A stretch of 43,589 nucleotides of DNA from an uncultured PS1 clade bacterium. GTDB taxonomy: Bacteria; Pseudomonadota; Alphaproteobacteria; MED-G09. The notes under the pieces are model-generated. The model had not been told where the DNA came from and made no database searches. It saw nothing but the letters and a program-made list of their open reading frames with translations. The translations under genes and the position numbers were made by a program. The DNA lies in assembly GCA_902609025.1 (NCBI GenBank), contig CACLQD010000006.1, positions 1 through 43,589 on the forward strand, written 5' to 3'. Shown here one piece after another: positions 31,034 to 42,924 of the stretch (position 1 is its first letter; each line of letters opens with the position of its first letter).

Positions 31034-32241
31034 TATGATGTTGCTTCATCACAAAGCTCACCAATTCTATCGCAAGCTAATTTTATGTCATCCATAGAAG
31101 TTGCGTATGAAATTCTGAAGAAGGGCGATAAACCGAAGGCATCTCCATGTACAACACTAACTAATTTTTCTTTAAGTAAAATCATAGCGAAATCTTTATC
31201 ATTTGAAATTATTTTACCCTTATATTTTTTTCCAATGAGACCTTTACAAGAAGGGTAAACATAAAAAGCCCCTTCAGGATTTAAGCAGCTTATACCATTA
31301 CATTGATTCAAATAATTAACGATAAAATCTCTTCTTTCTTTGAAAGATTCTATCCACAAATTAAGAAAGTCTTTTGAACCATTTAATGCCTCTACAGTTG
31401 CCCATTGAGATATTGAAGATGGGTTGGATGTAGATTGGCCCATTAATTTTCGCATAGCATTAATAATTTCAATTGGACCTCCGCAATAGCCAATACGCCA
31501 TCCTGTCATTGAGTAAGCTTTTGAAACACCATTCATTGTTAATGTCCTTGAAAATATTTCTTCATCTAGCTCAGCGATTGTATAAAAACGCTCATTATTT
31601 TGGTATCGAATATATTCATATATATCATCTGATAAAATGTATAAATTTTTATGTTTCTTAATAACTTCAGTTAAGTTAATTAGCTCAGCTTTAGAATAAA
31701 CTTGGCCAGTTGGATTTGAAGGTGAATTAATAAAAAGCCATTTAGTTTTTTCAGTTATATTTTTTTCAAGATCATCAGGTGATATTTTAAAATTATTATC
31801 TGGTGATGTTTCTATTATTACTGGATTACCTCCAGCAAGTTTTACTATATCAGGATAGCTAACCCAATATGGAGCAGGAATAATTACTTCATCTCCTGGA
31901 TTTATTGTGGATAAAATTGCATTAAAAATTATTGATTTTCCTCCTGGGGCAACAGAAATATTACCTTTTTCATAATCTAAATTATTATCGTTTTTAAATT
32001 TATCTATTACTGCTTGTTTAAGGTCATCAATTCCATCAACTGCTGTATATTTAGTTTCACCCCTATTAATTGCATCTATAGCTGCTTCTTTGATATTTTT
32101 GGGTGTATCAAAGTCAGGTTCCCCAGCACTCATGCTTATTATATTTTTACCTTCTGCTTTTAAATCTCTGGCAAGTTGTGTCATTAGCATTGTTGCTGAA
32201 GGTGGAATATTTTCTATATTATGTGATAGTTTTATTGGCAT
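31033..32241 (-). CDS. aspC: Pyridoxal phosphate-dependent aminotransferase, aspartate aminotransferase type
   Basis: [54 protein letters not shown]. Confidence 0.93.
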   Translation of the reverse strand: MPIKLSHNIENIPPSATMLMTQLARDLKAEGKNIISMSAGEPDFDTPKNIKEAAIDAINRGETKYTAVDGIDDLKQAVIDKFKNDNNLDYEKGNISVAPGGKSIIFNAILSTINPGDEVIIPAPYWVSYPDIVKLAGGNPVIIETSPDNNFKISPDDLEKNITEKTKWLFINSPSNPTGQVYSKAELINLTEVIKKHKNLYILSDDIYEYIRYQNNERFYTIAELDEEIFSRTLTMNGVSKAYSMTGWRIGYCGGPIEIINAMRKLMGQSTSNPSSISQWATVEALNGSKDFLNLWIESFKERRDFIVNYLNQCNGISCLNPEGAFYVYPSCKGLIGKKYKGKIISNDKDFAMILLKEKLVSVVHGDAFGLSPFFRISYATSMDDIKLACDRIGELCDEATS

Positions 32242-32330
32242 GTTAAAAACAAATTCTTTGAACCCAAATTATTCCTAATATTTAAAATATGCAATGATCA
32301 TATTAAAACAATTTAATTATTTATAGTTTT

Positions 32331-33104
32331 TTATAAACCAGCTGTTTGCCCTCCATCAACAGGAATTAATTGGCCAGTTATAAATTTTGAAGCATCTGAG
32401 GCAAAAAAAACCATAACTGGAGCTAAATCATTATCAGGGTCCCCATATTCTTGACCTAGAGCAATAGGAACAGAGTTTCTCCAATGTGCAACAGTATTTT
32501 CTTCATCAGTTGAACGCTCTCTTGCTGCATAATACATCGGTGTCGCAATTGCAGGTAATATTGCGTTAACTCTTACATTGTACTTTCCCCATGTTCCAGC
32601 TGCTGTTCTTGTCCAAGAGTGTACAGCTCCTTTTGCAGCTGAATAGGCTGAAGCAGAAGGTTCCGGTCTTAATCCAGATATTGATCCAAAATTTATTATT
32701 GATCCTGATCCGTTTTCCTTCATATATTTGAATGCATTTTGGTTTGTTAGCATTGTTCCTCTTACATTAACTGCAAACATATTATCCCAATCTTCAACTT
32801 TAACAGAAGAAGCATCTGCTGGACCTTGGATTGCAGCAGGATGAGCAAGAACATCAAGAGTTTTTAATTCGTCCAATGCTAAATAAAATGCATTTTTTAC
32901 ACTATTCTCATCCGAAACATCAATATGAATAAATGAGCATGTTCCAGGACCATGACTGTCTGCATTTGTTGATATATCTTTACCTTTATCATTTGAAATA
33001 TCCATTCCTACGACATTTGCTCCTGCTTTAACATAAGCTTTCAAAGTAGCTTGACCCATTCCGCTGGCTGAACCGGTTACTATGATTTTCTTTCCTTCTA
33101 ACAT
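32331..33104 (-). CDS. SDR family NAD(P)-dependent oxidoreductase
   Basis: VTGSASGMGQAT, HPAAIQG, NFGSISGLRPEPSASAYSAAKGAV, FITGQLIPVDGGQTAG. Confidence 0.85.
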   Translation of the reverse strand: MLEGKKIIVTGSASGMGQATLKAYVKAGANVVGMDISNDKGKDISTNADSHGPGTCSFIHIDVSDENSVKNAFYLALDELKTLDVLAHPAAIQGPADASSVKVEDWDNMFAVNVRGTMLTNQNAFKYMKENGSGSIINFGSISGLRPEPSASAYSAAKGAVHSWTRTAAGTWGKYNVRVNAILPAIATPMYYAARERSTDEENTVAHWRNSVPIALGQEYGDPDNDLAPVMVFFASDASKFITGQLIPVDGGQTAGL

Positions 33105-33209
33105 GCTATCAACTCCCGTTTTGTATCAAAAAAATTTTATGGGTATAATTTAATTTATAATAATATATCTTAAGATATTATTTTTAATAGAGAGATTAAA
33201 TCAATAATA

Positions 33210-34994
33210 ATGAATAACAATTTAAATGAAATAGGGTCTATTGAAACTATAAGAAGAATCTGGAGGAGTTACGCATCTGGTTTAACTGGGTATTTAACAG
33301 TTGCTTTGTTGTGTAATGCAATAGTAGCTCTAAGCACGCCTGCCTTACCAGAGCTAATTCGAAGAGTAATTGATGATATCTTTATAGACAAAAATGAAAA
33401 TATGTTGGTTGTTCTTCCTGTTGTAGCTGTTTTGATAATGTTTATTAGAGCATTAGGTACTTTTGGAGCTAATGTTTCAATTAATTTGATAGGGCAAAAA
33501 ATTGTCGGGTCTCTTCAAAATGATTTATATCTTTCTCTATTAAAATCAGATATTTCTTATATTAATTCGATACATTCTGCCAGATTTATATCTAATTTTA
33601 CGGCTGACTCAACAAAGCTACGCGAAACTATGTCCTCAGTTGTTGTAAATTTATCAAGAAATATTCTAATGGTTTTGGGTTTAGTAGGTTATTTACTATG
33701 GGTAGATTTTAAACTTGCTATGATATTTCTTATAGTCCTACCTCCTGCTGCATTTGGTTTAAGATACTTAGGAAAGAAATTACGAAAAGCTGTTCGTGAT
33801 AGCTTAGAAGAAATTGGAACACTTTCATCTTTAGTATCTGAAACATTAAAAGGAATGCGAATAATAAAGGCATATCGTAAAGAAAATTTTTATCTAAATA
33901 AAGCAAATGAAACTATCAGAAAAGTTGTTTCATTATCAATGAGGGGTGTAAGAGCAAGATCTGCTTCAGCTCCAATAATGGAGATTGTTACTGGGTTTGC
34001 GATAGCTGGGATAATTTATTATGCTGGAGGTAAGTCAATAAATTCTGATATGAGTGTAGGAAGCTTTATGGCATTTACTACTGCTGCGGGTTTACTCTAT
34101 GATCCATTAAAAGCAGTTGCAAACTTACAAGCAATGCTTCAAGAGGGCGTAGCTGCATCCCATAGATTATTTCCAATTATTGATAACAAACCACAGATAG
34201 TAGAGCCTATTAATAAAAAAACCATATCTAAGCCAAAAGGTTTAATTGAATTTGAAAATGTATCTTTTTCATATTTTGATAATTCTGATGATTTAGCGAT
34301 TGATAGTGTTTCATTTGTTGTCAATCCAGGGCAAACAGTTGCATTAGTTGGTCCTTCGGGGGCAGGTAAAACTACACTCTTAAATCTAGTTCCTCGTTTT
34401 TACGATCCAACCAATGGCGTTATCAAAATTGATAATATAGATATTAAGAGTCTTTCCTTATCTACGGTAAGAGAAAGCTCGGCCTTAGTATCTCAGGACT
34501 CTTTGATTTTTGACGCATCAATAAGGGAAAATATTTTGTTTGGTTCCTCTGATATCTCTGAGGATGCATTTATTACAGCTTGTAAAGAAGCATTAGTAGA
34601 TGATTTTGTTAAAGAGTTTCCTCATGGTTATGAAACCTCAGCCGGAGAATCAGGTTTAAAACTTTCTGGTGGTCAAAAACAAAGAATTGCTATTGCTCGA
34701 GCAATGATAAAAAATTCTCCTATTTTATTACTTGATGAAGCTACATCTTCTTTAGATAGTGAAGCAGAATCAAAAGTTCAAATTGCTCTCGAAGCTTTAT
34801 TGAAAGAAAAAAGTGCTTTAATAATTGCTCATAGATTATCAACTATTAAAAATGCAGATATGATTTATGTTTTTGATAAAGGTAAAATTATTGAAAAAGG
34901 TAATCATGATGAATTAATTAAAGCAAATGGTTTGTATAAGGCCCTATTTGAAATGCAATTTCCGGAGAGCGGGAGTGATAAAGAATATTCTTAA
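33210..34994 (+). CDS. msbA: ABC transporter ATP-binding protein/permease, MsbA-like lipid A exporter
   Basis: TM domain + ATPase: VALVGPSGAGKTTLLNLVPRFYDP, LSGGQKQRIAIARAMIKNSPILLLDEATSSLDSE; upstream of lipid A/KDO genes. Confidence 0.88.
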   Translation: MNNNLNEIGSIETIRRIWRSYASGLTGYLTVALLCNAIVALSTPALPELIRRVIDDIFIDKNENMLVVLPVVAVLIMFIRALGTFGANVSINLIGQKIVGSLQNDLYLSLLKSDISYINSIHSARFISNFTADSTKLRETMSSVVVNLSRNILMVLGLVGYLLWVDFKLAMIFLIVLPPAAFGLRYLGKKLRKAVRDSLEEIGTLSSLVSETLKGMRIIKAYRKENFYLNKANETIRKVVSLSMRGVRARSASAPIMEIVTGFAIAGIIYYAGGKSINSDMSVGSFMAFTTAAGLLYDPLKAVANLQAMLQEGVAASHRLFPIIDNKPQIVEPINKKTISKPKGLIEFENVSFSYFDNSDDLAIDSVSFVVNPGQTVALVGPSGAGKTTLLNLVPRFYDPTNGVIKIDNIDIKSLSLSTVRESSALVSQDSLIFDASIRENILFGSSDISEDAFITACKEALVDDFVKEFPHGYETSAGESGLKLSGGQKQRIAIARAMIKNSPILLLDEATSSLDSEAESKVQIALEALLKEKSALIIAHRLSTIKNADMIYVFDKGKIIEKGNHDELIKANGLYKALFEMQFPESGSDKEYS

Positions 34995-35649
34995 AAAATT
35001 ACTTCCATTTATTTTTTCAAAATACATAAAGTTTGTTTATCATACAAATAAATGGGTCATAGTAAATGATGTTAAAGTAAAAGAACTATGGTCAGAAAAT
35101 AAAACTTTTATATGGATGCATTGGCATGGTCAGAGCCTAATGCTACCAAATAATTGGTCTCATAATTCTCAAAAATTAAATGCTTTAGTTTCTCTTCATG
35201 GAGATGGTGAACTAATTGCACAAACATTAAATAATCTAGGAATAAACTTAATAAGAGGAGCTGGAAATCCTGATAAGCTTGGGTTAAAAGAAAAAGGTGG
35301 CACAGCCGCCCTAAGAGCAATGCTGAAGGTTCTTAAAAATGGTCAATCAGTTGCTTTTACTGCTGACCAACCCCCTGGTCCAGGAAGGATTGCTGGCAAA
35401 GGTTCTATAGCTTTAGCAAAATTATCTGGCTGTCCTATCGTCCCTGTTGCAGCAACGACATCAAGAAGATTTGAATTTGATAGTTGGGATAATTTTACTC
35501 TTAACTATCCATTTGGAAGAGGTTCTTTGGTTTTTGGAGATCCTATTTATGTAGATAAAAATTCATCAGAAGAGGAGATTGAAAATAAAAGATTATCGCT
35601 TCAAGAAAACCTAAATATGGTTACAACTCAGGCAAAGGAGTTAGTTTAA
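34975..35649 (+). CDS. Lysophospholipid acyltransferase family protein (DUF374)
   Basis: WMHWHGQSLMLP, LHGDGELIAQTLNNLGINLIRGAGN...GGTAALRAMLKVLKNGQSVAFTADQPPGPGRIAGKGSIALAKLSGCPIVPVAATTSRR. GTG start 34975 preferred over 34927. Confidence 0.82.
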   Translation: MIKNILKKLLPFIFSKYIKFVYHTNKWVIVNDVKVKELWSENKTFIWMHWHGQSLMLPNNWSHNSQKLNALVSLHGDGELIAQTLNNLGINLIRGAGNPDKLGLKEKGGTAALRAMLKVLKNGQSVAFTADQPPGPGRIAGKGSIALAKLSGCPIVPVAATTSRRFEFDSWDNFTLNYPFGRGSLVFGDPIYVDKNSSEEEIENKRLSLQENLNMVTTQAKELV

Positions 35650-35651
35650 GT

Positions 35652-36908
35652 ATGTCTGCTCCTTTTTTGATAATAATATACAAAGTCTTCACTCATTTAA
35701 TGAGTTTATTTACATGGATTATTTTTATTATTAGAACTATCAGAAAAAAAGAGGAATGGATCAGAAGAAAAGAAAGATTTGGAATAGTTGATATTGATAA
35801 AAAATCAAATAATTATATTTGGTTTCACGCAGCTAGCGTCGGAGAATTACTCTCAATACAACCATTAGTAAAAAAATTATTAAATGAGAATTATAATATT
35901 TTAATAACCACCACTACAGTAAGTTCAGCAAAATTATTTAAAAAAATACTACCCAATAGCGTTCAGCATCAATACATACCTTATGATGTACCAAAATATG
36001 CAAAACGGTTTTTAAATAGCTTAAATATTCAATTGGTAATTTTTGTTGAGTCAGAAATATGGCCAAATTTTATATTGGAATGTAAAAATAAAAATGTTCC
36101 TTTGCTTCTTATAAATGCAAGATTTTCAGATAAATCATTTCAATATTGGGGTTATGCAAAAAAATCTTTAATTTATTTATTAGATTCTTTTAAATTTATT
36201 ATTCCTCAAAATAAGAAAACTTATAATTTTTATAAAAAATTGGGTTATGAAAATATTCAATTTTTCGGAAATATTAAACATGATGCTGATATATTGGGAG
36301 TAAATAATAATAAATTAGAGAATCTAAAAAGATCTATCTCCGACAAGAATATAATTTTAGCTGTTTCAACACATGATGGTGAAGAAGAAATTATATTTTC
36401 ATTATTTAACAGATTGAAGCTCGAAATCACAGATTTGATCCTAATTATAGCGCCGAGGCATCCGGAAAGAGCTCAATCAATCTCTAATAAAGCGTTAAAA
36501 AACGGTTTTCTTAATAAAAATATAAAATTTCTCTCTAAGAATGAAGAGGTCTCAGGTGAAACAAAGTTTATAATTTATGATAAGATTGGCGAACTTGGCG
36601 AGCTCTATACTATGGCAGATTCTGTTATTCTAGGCGGTGCATTTAAAAATTATGGAGGTCACAATCCTTTTGAGCCGGCTAAATTTTCTATTCCCGTATT
36701 TACTGGGCCAAATTTTTATAATTTTGAAGATGACTACAAAAATCTTTTAAAAGCTGGAGGAGCAATTAATTTTACCGAAGAAAACTTTATAAAATTATTT
36801 AAAGATAAAAAAAGTTTAATTGATATGGGAAAAAAAGCTGAGAGATGTGTAAATGAATTTGGAGGAGCATCAGAAGATATTTTAAATATAATAAAGGATA
36901 TAAAATAA
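35652..36908 (+). CDS. waaA: 3-deoxy-D-manno-octulosonic acid (KDO) transferase
   Basis: YIWFHAASVGELLSIQPLVKKLL, FVESEIWPNFILECKNKNVPLLLINARFSDKSF, IIAPRHPERA, GGHNPFEPAKFSIPVFTGPNFYNF. Confidence 0.95.
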   Translation: MSAPFLIIIYKVFTHLMSLFTWIIFIIRTIRKKEEWIRRKERFGIVDIDKKSNNYIWFHAASVGELLSIQPLVKKLLNENYNILITTTTVSSAKLFKKILPNSVQHQYIPYDVPKYAKRFLNSLNIQLVIFVESEIWPNFILECKNKNVPLLLINARFSDKSFQYWGYAKKSLIYLLDSFKFIIPQNKKTYNFYKKLGYENIQFFGNIKHDADILGVNNNKLENLKRSISDKNIILAVSTHDGEEEIIFSLFNRLKLEITDLILIIAPRHPERAQSISNKALKNGFLNKNIKFLSKNEEVSGETKFIIYDKIGELGELYTMADSVILGGAFKNYGGHNPFEPAKFSIPVFTGPNFYNFEDDYKNLLKAGGAINFTEENFIKLFKDKKSLIDMGKKAERCVNEFGGASEDILNIIKDIK

Positions 36909-37900
36909 TGGATATTAAGTTTTGGTGGAAGAAAACTCCTGATTTTATGTTATTTATAAATTTCTTTTTTGATTTTTTAATTTTAATAAAAAACCTTTTT
37001 GTGAAAAAATATCAATCAAGATTAAAAGTAATATGTGTCGGTAATTTTACTCTCGGAGGTTCTGGCAAAACACCCATGGCAAGATATCTTAGGGAAGTTC
37101 TGACAAAAAAAGGTTATGATTGCGCAGTTCTTCTTAGAGGTTATAAAGGTAAATTTAAAGGTCCTCTAATTGTTGATATCAATACTCATTTATCATCTGA
37201 AGTTGGTGATGAAGCCTTATTGCATGCCAAAGATGGTTTAACCATAGTTTCAAAAAGCAGAGTCAAAGGTTGCAAATATATTGAAAAACTTGATGTCGAT
37301 TTAATTATACTTGATGATGGTTTTCAAAATCCAAGTTTAATTAAAGATTATAATCTAATTGTTGTTTCATCAAACAAAGGAATTGGTAACAAACTAATTT
37401 TTCCATTTGGTCCTTTGCGAGAGTCAATTAGAAATGGGAGAGAAAAAGTTGATATGGTAATTAAGTTAATAAATTCAAAACAAGATCATCATTCTCTTTC
37501 ATATGTTCATAAGTATTTTAGTAAAATTATAGATGCAGAGTACCTATCTAAAATTAATGAAGATTTATCTGAAAATGTTGTTGTTTATACTGGCATAGCT
37601 GATCCTGATAAATTAGTATCTTCAATAATGAATAATAACAAAGTTACTAGCTCTTTTATTCTTAAGGATCATCAAGAGATTAATGAAAGTCTTGCCAAAA
37701 AAATATTAATAAAATCTAAAGAAAATAATGCTGATATAATCACTACTGAAAAAGATATTGTAAGGCTTTTAGGGGCTAACGAAGGTTCTTTTAAAGCTAA
37801 GCTATTTGTAAAATCAAAGGTAGTAGATTTAGACATAAAAGCTGATGAAGAATTATTAATTAATGATATAGAAGATTCACTTAATATAATTAGAAAATAG
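36908..37900 (+). CDS. lpxK: Tetraacyldisaccharide 4'-kinase
   Basis: VGNFTLGGSGKTPMARYLREVL, LLRGYKG, VGDEALLHA, LILDDGFQNPSL, PFGPLRES, KDHQEI, TTEKDIVRL. Confidence 0.95.
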   Translation: MDIKFWWKKTPDFMLFINFFFDFLILIKNLFVKKYQSRLKVICVGNFTLGGSGKTPMARYLREVLTKKGYDCAVLLRGYKGKFKGPLIVDINTHLSSEVGDEALLHAKDGLTIVSKSRVKGCKYIEKLDVDLIILDDGFQNPSLIKDYNLIVVSSNKGIGNKLIFPFGPLRESIRNGREKVDMVIKLINSKQDHHSLSYVHKYFSKIIDAEYLSKINEDLSENVVVYTGIADPDKLVSSIMNNNKVTSSFILKDHQEINESLAKKILIKSKENNADIITTEKDIVRLLGANEGSFKAKLFVKSKVVDLDIKADEELLINDIEDSLNIIRK

Positions 37901-38672
37901 CGTAACCGCCATCAATAATAAACATATCACCTGAATGATAAGCTGAAGCATCAGAGGCTAAATATGCTGCAATTCCAGAGAAATCCTTAGGCTCTCCCCA
38001 TCTTCTCATTGGAACTCTACTTATTACTTTATCCGTGAATTTTTGATTATTTTGATTTATTTTTGTCATGTCAGTAGCAATCCACCCTGGTAGAATTGTA
38101 TTTGCTCTTATTCCATATCTTGCATGTTCAACTGCAATTCCTTTAATCATTGAGATAACTCCACCTTTAGATGCTGAATAAGGTTGAGTTTTAGCAGCAC
38201 CTTCTATCCCTGCTAAACTTGCCACACCTACTACAGAGCCACCAATATCTCCATTTTTAGCCCTTTCAACCATGTGTTTTGTTGTTTCTCTTAAAGTAAA
38301 AAAAACTCCATCTAAATTTACAGATAATACTTTTCTATAAGCATCAGTATTCATTTCTTCAAAAGATCCTCCAAAGACATTCATGCCTGCATTAGCAAAG
38401 ACTGTGTCTATTCTTCCAAAATCATTCAGAACAGATTGAACATTATCTATTACCTCTTTTTCTTGTGATACATCGACTTCGTAGGTATTAACTTTGATGT
38501 TATATTTAAATAATAAATTTTTGGATTCTTCGTTCTTTTCTTTATTTCTTCCCCAGATTGCTATCTTGGCGCCACATTCAGCTAAACCCTCAGCAATTCC
38601 AAGTCCTATTCCGCCATTTCCGCCTGTAATTAATGCAACTTTTTCTGATAAATCAAATATTCCTTTTTTCAT
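37890..38672 (-). CDS. SDR family oxidoreductase
   Basis: ALITGGNGGIGLGIAEGLAECGAKIAIWGRN, ANAGMN, YSASKGGVISMIKGIAVEHARYGIRANTILPGWIATDM, DGGYA. Confidence 0.87.
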   Translation of the reverse strand: MKKGIFDLSEKVALITGGNGGIGLGIAEGLAECGAKIAIWGRNKEKNEESKNLLFKYNIKVNTYEVDVSQEKEVIDNVQSVLNDFGRIDTVFANAGMNVFGGSFEEMNTDAYRKVLSVNLDGVFFTLRETTKHMVERAKNGDIGGSVVGVASLAGIEGAAKTQPYSASKGGVISMIKGIAVEHARYGIRANTILPGWIATDMTKINQNNQKFTDKVISRVPMRRWGEPKDFSGIAAYLASDASAYHSGDMFIIDGGYAIF

Positions 38673-38714
38673 ATTCCTTGCCTTATAATTTTTTTTATTA
38701 AATAAATAGATAAT

Positions 38715-39164
38715 ATGTTCATTAAAATTTTTCTTTTATTTTTATTTTTATACAACAATAGCATATTTGCAGAGTCTTATATTAATAATATTGAAATTAT
38801 TAATGATATCGGAAAGCCAATTCATTATCGTGTTGAGGTTGCAAAAACTAATGAGGAGCAAGTAAAGGGCCTCATGTACAGATTAGAGCTTAAAGAGAAT
38901 GAAGGGATGCTTTTTTTATTTGATAATGAAAAAAAGACCTCATTCTGGATGAAAAATACATTTATTCCTTTAGATATTATTTTTATAAACAAGAATGGCA
39001 GTATTAATAAGATTTATAAAAATTCTAAACCAAAAAGTTTAAAAAGGATAAAATCAAAGGGTAAGGTTTTGGCAGTTTTAGAAATTAATGCAGGTGAAGC
39101 CAATAAAAATAAAATTGGTAATGAATCATTTATTGATTTGGAGAAGTTTATTTCCTCTTCTTAG
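38715..39164 (+). CDS. DUF192 domain-containing exported protein
   Basis: Signal peptide; [51 protein letters not shown]. Confidence 0.88.
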   Translation: MFIKIFLLFLFLYNNSIFAESYINNIEIINDIGKPIHYRVEVAKTNEEQVKGLMYRLELKENEGMLFLFDNEKKTSFWMKNTFIPLDIIFINKNGSINKIYKNSKPKSLKRIKSKGKVLAVLEINAGEANKNKIGNESFIDLEKFISSS

Positions 39165-39634
39165 TTGTATAAAACTTTTATAATTTCATAAGATTTGCCT
39201 CCACCTGGAGTATTTACATCTACTTCATCACCAACAGATTTTCCAATAAGTGCTTTTGCTATTGGGGAAGAGATAGAAATCTTTTTTTCTTTAAAATCAG
39301 ACTCTATATCCCCTACTATCTGGTAATTTGCTTCCTCGTCAGTATCAAGATCAATTAATAAGACTTTTGCCCCAAACTTTATGTCTTTACCAGTTAATTT
39401 ACTCGGATCTATTACTTCTGCTTTACTTAATAAATCTTCAAGTTCCATTATCCTCGTTTCATTATGTGCTTGCTCTTCTTTTGCAGCATGATATTCAGCA
39501 TTTTCTGATAAATCTCCATGAGCTCTCGCTTCCGCAATAGAGTTGATAATTCTTGGTCGTTCGATGGTTTTAAGATTTTTGAGTTCATCTTCCACCTTTA
39601 ATTTTCCATCGCTTGTTATTGGTATTTTTTCCAT
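39161..39634 (-). CDS. greA: Transcription elongation factor GreA
   Basis: [44 protein letters not shown]. Confidence 0.97.
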   Translation of the reverse strand: MEKIPITSDGKLKVEDELKNLKTIERPRIINSIAEARAHGDLSENAEYHAAKEEQAHNETRIMELEDLLSKAEVIDPSKLTGKDIKFGAKVLLIDLDTDEEANYQIVGDIESDFKEKKISISSPIAKALIGKSVGDEVDVNTPGGGKSYEIIKVLYN

Positions 39635-39684
39635 AATAAAATCTCTTTACTTATTATGCTTTAAAGAAAAAAATTATTCAAATC

Positions 39685-42600
39685 TTACTTTTTATATGAT
39701 TGGATTGTATCAACATCCATTTTACCATTCTTAATAGCCTTTATCCCTGAAACTGCAGCAATAGCTCCAGAAACGGTTGTATAATAAGGTACGCTATTTT
39801 CAAGAGAGGATCGTCTTATTGATTTAGAGTCTTTGATTGCTTGAGGTGTTTCTGTTGTATTAAATACAAGTGCAATATTATTTTTTGTGATTTCATCAAC
39901 AATATGAGGACTTCCCTGAAGTACTTTATTAATTCTTTTTGTGTTTATTCCTTTTTTCTCTAAGAAATCACATGTACCGCCAGTAGCCAATATTGAGAAG
40001 CCTATATCTTCTAGCTCTTTAACTGGTTTATAAATTTTTTCTTTATCAGTATCTTTTACAGAAACAAATACAATTCCTTCAATTGGAACATTAGTTCCTC
40101 CCGCTATCTGACTTTTTGCAAATGCAATACCAAATTCTTTATCTATTCCCATAACTTCGCCAGTTGATCTCATTTCAGGGCCTAAAATAGTATCCACTCC
40201 AGGAAATCTTTTAAATGGAAAAACTGCCTCTTTAACAGCAATATGCTCTAATTTCTTATCCTCATAATCGAGATCTTTCAATTGAATACCAGCCATAATT
40301 TTTGTAGCAATTTTAGCTATTGGATTCCCAGAGACTTTTGCAACAAAGGGAACGGTTCTACTTGCTCTTGGATTAACTTCAAGGATAAAAATATCATTAT
40401 CTTTAATTGCAAACTGGACATTCATTAGGCCTTTTACATTCATTGCCTTTGCAATTTTTATAACATTTCTTTTCAATTCAGTGATAATTCCTTCATTTAA
40501 TGAGAATGGGGGCATGGAGCATGCAGAGTCTCCTGAATGAACACCAGCTTCTTCAATATGTTCTAAAATCCCAGCAATATAAAAATCTTTACCATCTGAC
40601 AGCGTATCAATATCAACTTCAATTGCATCTCGTAAATAAGAATCTATTAGAACTGGGCTCGATCCAGACACTATTACAGCCTCATTTATATATTTTTTAA
40701 GCTGATCTTCAGAATGAACTATTTCCATAGCTCTACCACCAAGAACATACGACGGTCTTATTACAACCGGATAACCAACTTCATTTGCAATATTTATTGC
40801 CTCATCTGCCGATTTAGCAATACCATTATTTGGTTGTTTTATTTGAAGTTTCTCCATTAGATTTTTAAAACGATCTCTATCTTCTGCTAAATCAATAGCA
40901 TCTTGATCAGTTCCTAATATTTTAATTGGAATATTATTAACTTCAAAATCTTTAGAAAGTTTTAAAGGAGTTTGTCCGCCAAATTGAACTATTGCACCAA
41001 GAAGATCACCTTTTTTAGATTCAATATTTATTATCTCTGAAACATCTTCAAGGGTTAAAGGCTCAAAATATAATCGATCAGATGTATCATAATCAGTTGA
41101 TACAGTTTCAGGGTTGCAATTAATCATTATGCTTTCAATTTTTAATTCTGCAAGAGCGAATGAGGCATGACAGCAGCAATAATCAAATTCTATTCCTTGT
41201 CCAATTCTATTTGGTCCTCCACCAAGGATAATTACTTTTTTATTTTTAGTTGGAAAAGACTCACAGTATTCATTTTCATTATAAATATCTCCTACATATG
41301 TTGAATACATATAATCTGTTTTTGTTTCAAATTCTGCAGCGCATGTATCGACCTTTTTATAAACAGGTCTTAAACCTAATTTAATTCTTTCATTTCTAAC
41401 AATTGATTCTTCATCATTAATTAATTTGGCTATACGCGAATCAGAAAAACCCATTGATTTAATTAATTTAAAATTCTCTTTATCTTTTGGTAATCCGTCT
41501 TTTTGAATAAGATTTTCCCAAAGAATAATTTCTTCTATTTGCCTCAAAAACCATGGGTCATAAAAGGTAATCGAATTTATTTCTTCAACTGTAAGCCCAG
41601 ATCTAAATGCTTCTGCGATATATAATAATCTCTCAGGGCATGCAATTTTAAGGTTCTTTTTTATCTCTTCTTTTGTGAATCCTTTTTCGGATAACTCATT
41701 AAAACCCTCAAGGTCGTTCTCAAGAGACCTTAATCCTTTTTGTATAGATTCTTGAAAATTTCCGCCTATAGACATTGCCTCACCAACTGATTTCATTGAT
41801 GTAGTTAATGTGGATTCTGATCCTGGAAATTTTTCAAAAGCAAATCTGGGTATTTTTGTAACAACATAATCAATTGAAGGTTCAAATGAGGCAGGTGTTG
41901 TCGTTGTAATATCGTTAACCAATTCATCAAGGTTATAACCAACTGCTAATAGAGCTGCTATTTTAGCTATTGGAAAACCTGTAGCTTTTGATGCAAGGGC
42001 AGATGACCTAGAAACTCTTGGGTTCATTTCAATTATAACAATTCTTCCATCTTTTGGATTAACGGCAAATTGAACATTAGAACCGCCGGTATCTACTCCT
42101 ATTTCTCTTAAGGTTTTTATTGATGCATTTCTAAGTTCTTGATATTCCCTGTCTGTTAGCGTCAATGCTGGTGCAACTGTTATTGAGTCACCAGTATGAA
42201 CGCCCATAGGATCAATATTTTCAATTGAACAAATTATTATGCAGTTGTCAGACTTATCTCTAACGACTTCCATTTCAAATTCTTTCCATCCTATAACTGA
42301 CTCTTCAACTAGAACTTCACTGTTAGGCGAGTTTTTTAATCCATCACCAACAATTTGATTAAATTCCTCAACATTATAAGCTATCCCACCTCCTGTTCCA
42401 CCAAGTGTAAAAGAAGGCCTAATTATTGCCGGTAATCCAATATTATCAATTTTACTATTAGCTTCTTCAAGCGTATGCGCAATAAAGGATTTCGGTGTTT
42501 CCAGCCCAATAGAATTCATGGCCAATCTAAATTCTTCTCTATTTTCAGCTTTTGAAATTGCTTCTTTATTTGCACCAATTAATTCAACATTATTTTTTTC

Positions 42601-42924
42601 AAGAAAACCTGAACTTGCAATTTCTAGAGATACATTTAAGGCCGTTTGACCCCCCATTGTCGGCAATAAAGCATCCGGTTTTTCCTTTAATATTATTTTT
42701 TCAATAATTTCACTAGTAATAGGCTCGATATAGGTTGCGTCAGCAACTTCCGGATCTGTCATAATTGTTGCAGGATTCGAATTAACTAGAATAATTCTAT
42801 AACCTTCTTTCTTAAGAGCTTTACATGCTTGTGTTCCTGAATAATCGAATTCACAAGCTTGACCAATTATAATTGGGCCTGCGCCTATAATTAATATACT
42901 TTTGATATCTTCTCTTTTAGGCAT
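39685..42924 (-). CDS. carB: Carbamoyl-phosphate synthase large subunit
   Basis: [69 protein letters not shown]...; two ATP-grasp halves + MGS domain. Start MPKREDIKS at 42924 preferred over 42939. Confidence 0.98.
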   Translation of the reverse strand: MPKREDIKSILIIGAGPIIIGQACEFDYSGTQACKALKKEGYRIILVNSNPATIMTDPEVADATYIEPITSEIIEKIILKEKPDALLPTMGGQTALNVSLEIASSGFLEKNNVELIGANKEAISKAENREEFRLAMNSIGLETPKSFIAHTLEEANSKIDNIGLPAIIRPSFTLGGTGGGIAYNVEEFNQIVGDGLKNSPNSEVLVEESVIGWKEFEMEVVRDKSDNCIIICSIENIDPMGVHTGDSITVAPALTLTDREYQELRNASIKTLREIGVDTGGSNVQFAVNPKDGRIVIIEMNPRVSRSSALASKATGFPIAKIAALLAVGYNLDELVNDITTTTPASFEPSIDYVVTKIPRFAFEKFPGSESTLTTSMKSVGEAMSIGGNFQESIQKGLRSLENDLEGFNELSEKGFTKEEIKKNLKIACPERLLYIAEAFRSGLTVEEINSITFYDPWFLRQIEEIILWENLIQKDGLPKDKENFKLIKSMGFSDSRIAKLINDEESIVRNERIKLGLRPVYKKVDTCAAEFETKTDYMYSTYVGDIYNENEYCESFPTKNKKVIILGGGPNRIGQGIEFDYCCCHASFALAELKIESIMINCNPETVSTDYDTSDRLYFEPLTLEDVSEIINIESKKGDLLGAIVQFGGQTPLKLSKDFEVNNIPIKILGTDQDAIDLAEDRDRFKNLMEKLQIKQPNNGIAKSADEAINIANEVGYPVVIRPSYVLGGRAMEIVHSEDQLKKYINEAVIVSGSSPVLIDSYLRDAIEVDIDTLSDGKDFYIAGILEHIEEAGVHSGDSACSMPPFSLNEGIITELKRNVIKIAKAMNVKGLMNVQFAIKDNDIFILEVNPRASRTVPFVAKVSGNPIAKIATKIMAGIQLKDLDYEDKKLEHIAVKEAVFPFKRFPGVDTILGPEMRSTGEVMGIDKEFGIAFAKSQIAGGTNVPIEGIVFVSVKDTDKEKIYKPVKELEDIGFSILATGGTCDFLEKKGINTKRINKVLQGSPHIVDEITKNNIALVFNTTETPQAIKDSKSIRRSSLENSVPYYTTVSGAIAAVSGIKAIKNGKMDVDTIQSYKK

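Noticed and set aside
8693-38672. Four SDR genes (8693, 28151, 32331, 37890) as a possible pathway cluster
   Set aside because: They are dispersed among unrelated housekeeping operons with different motifs; no evidence of a joint pathway.
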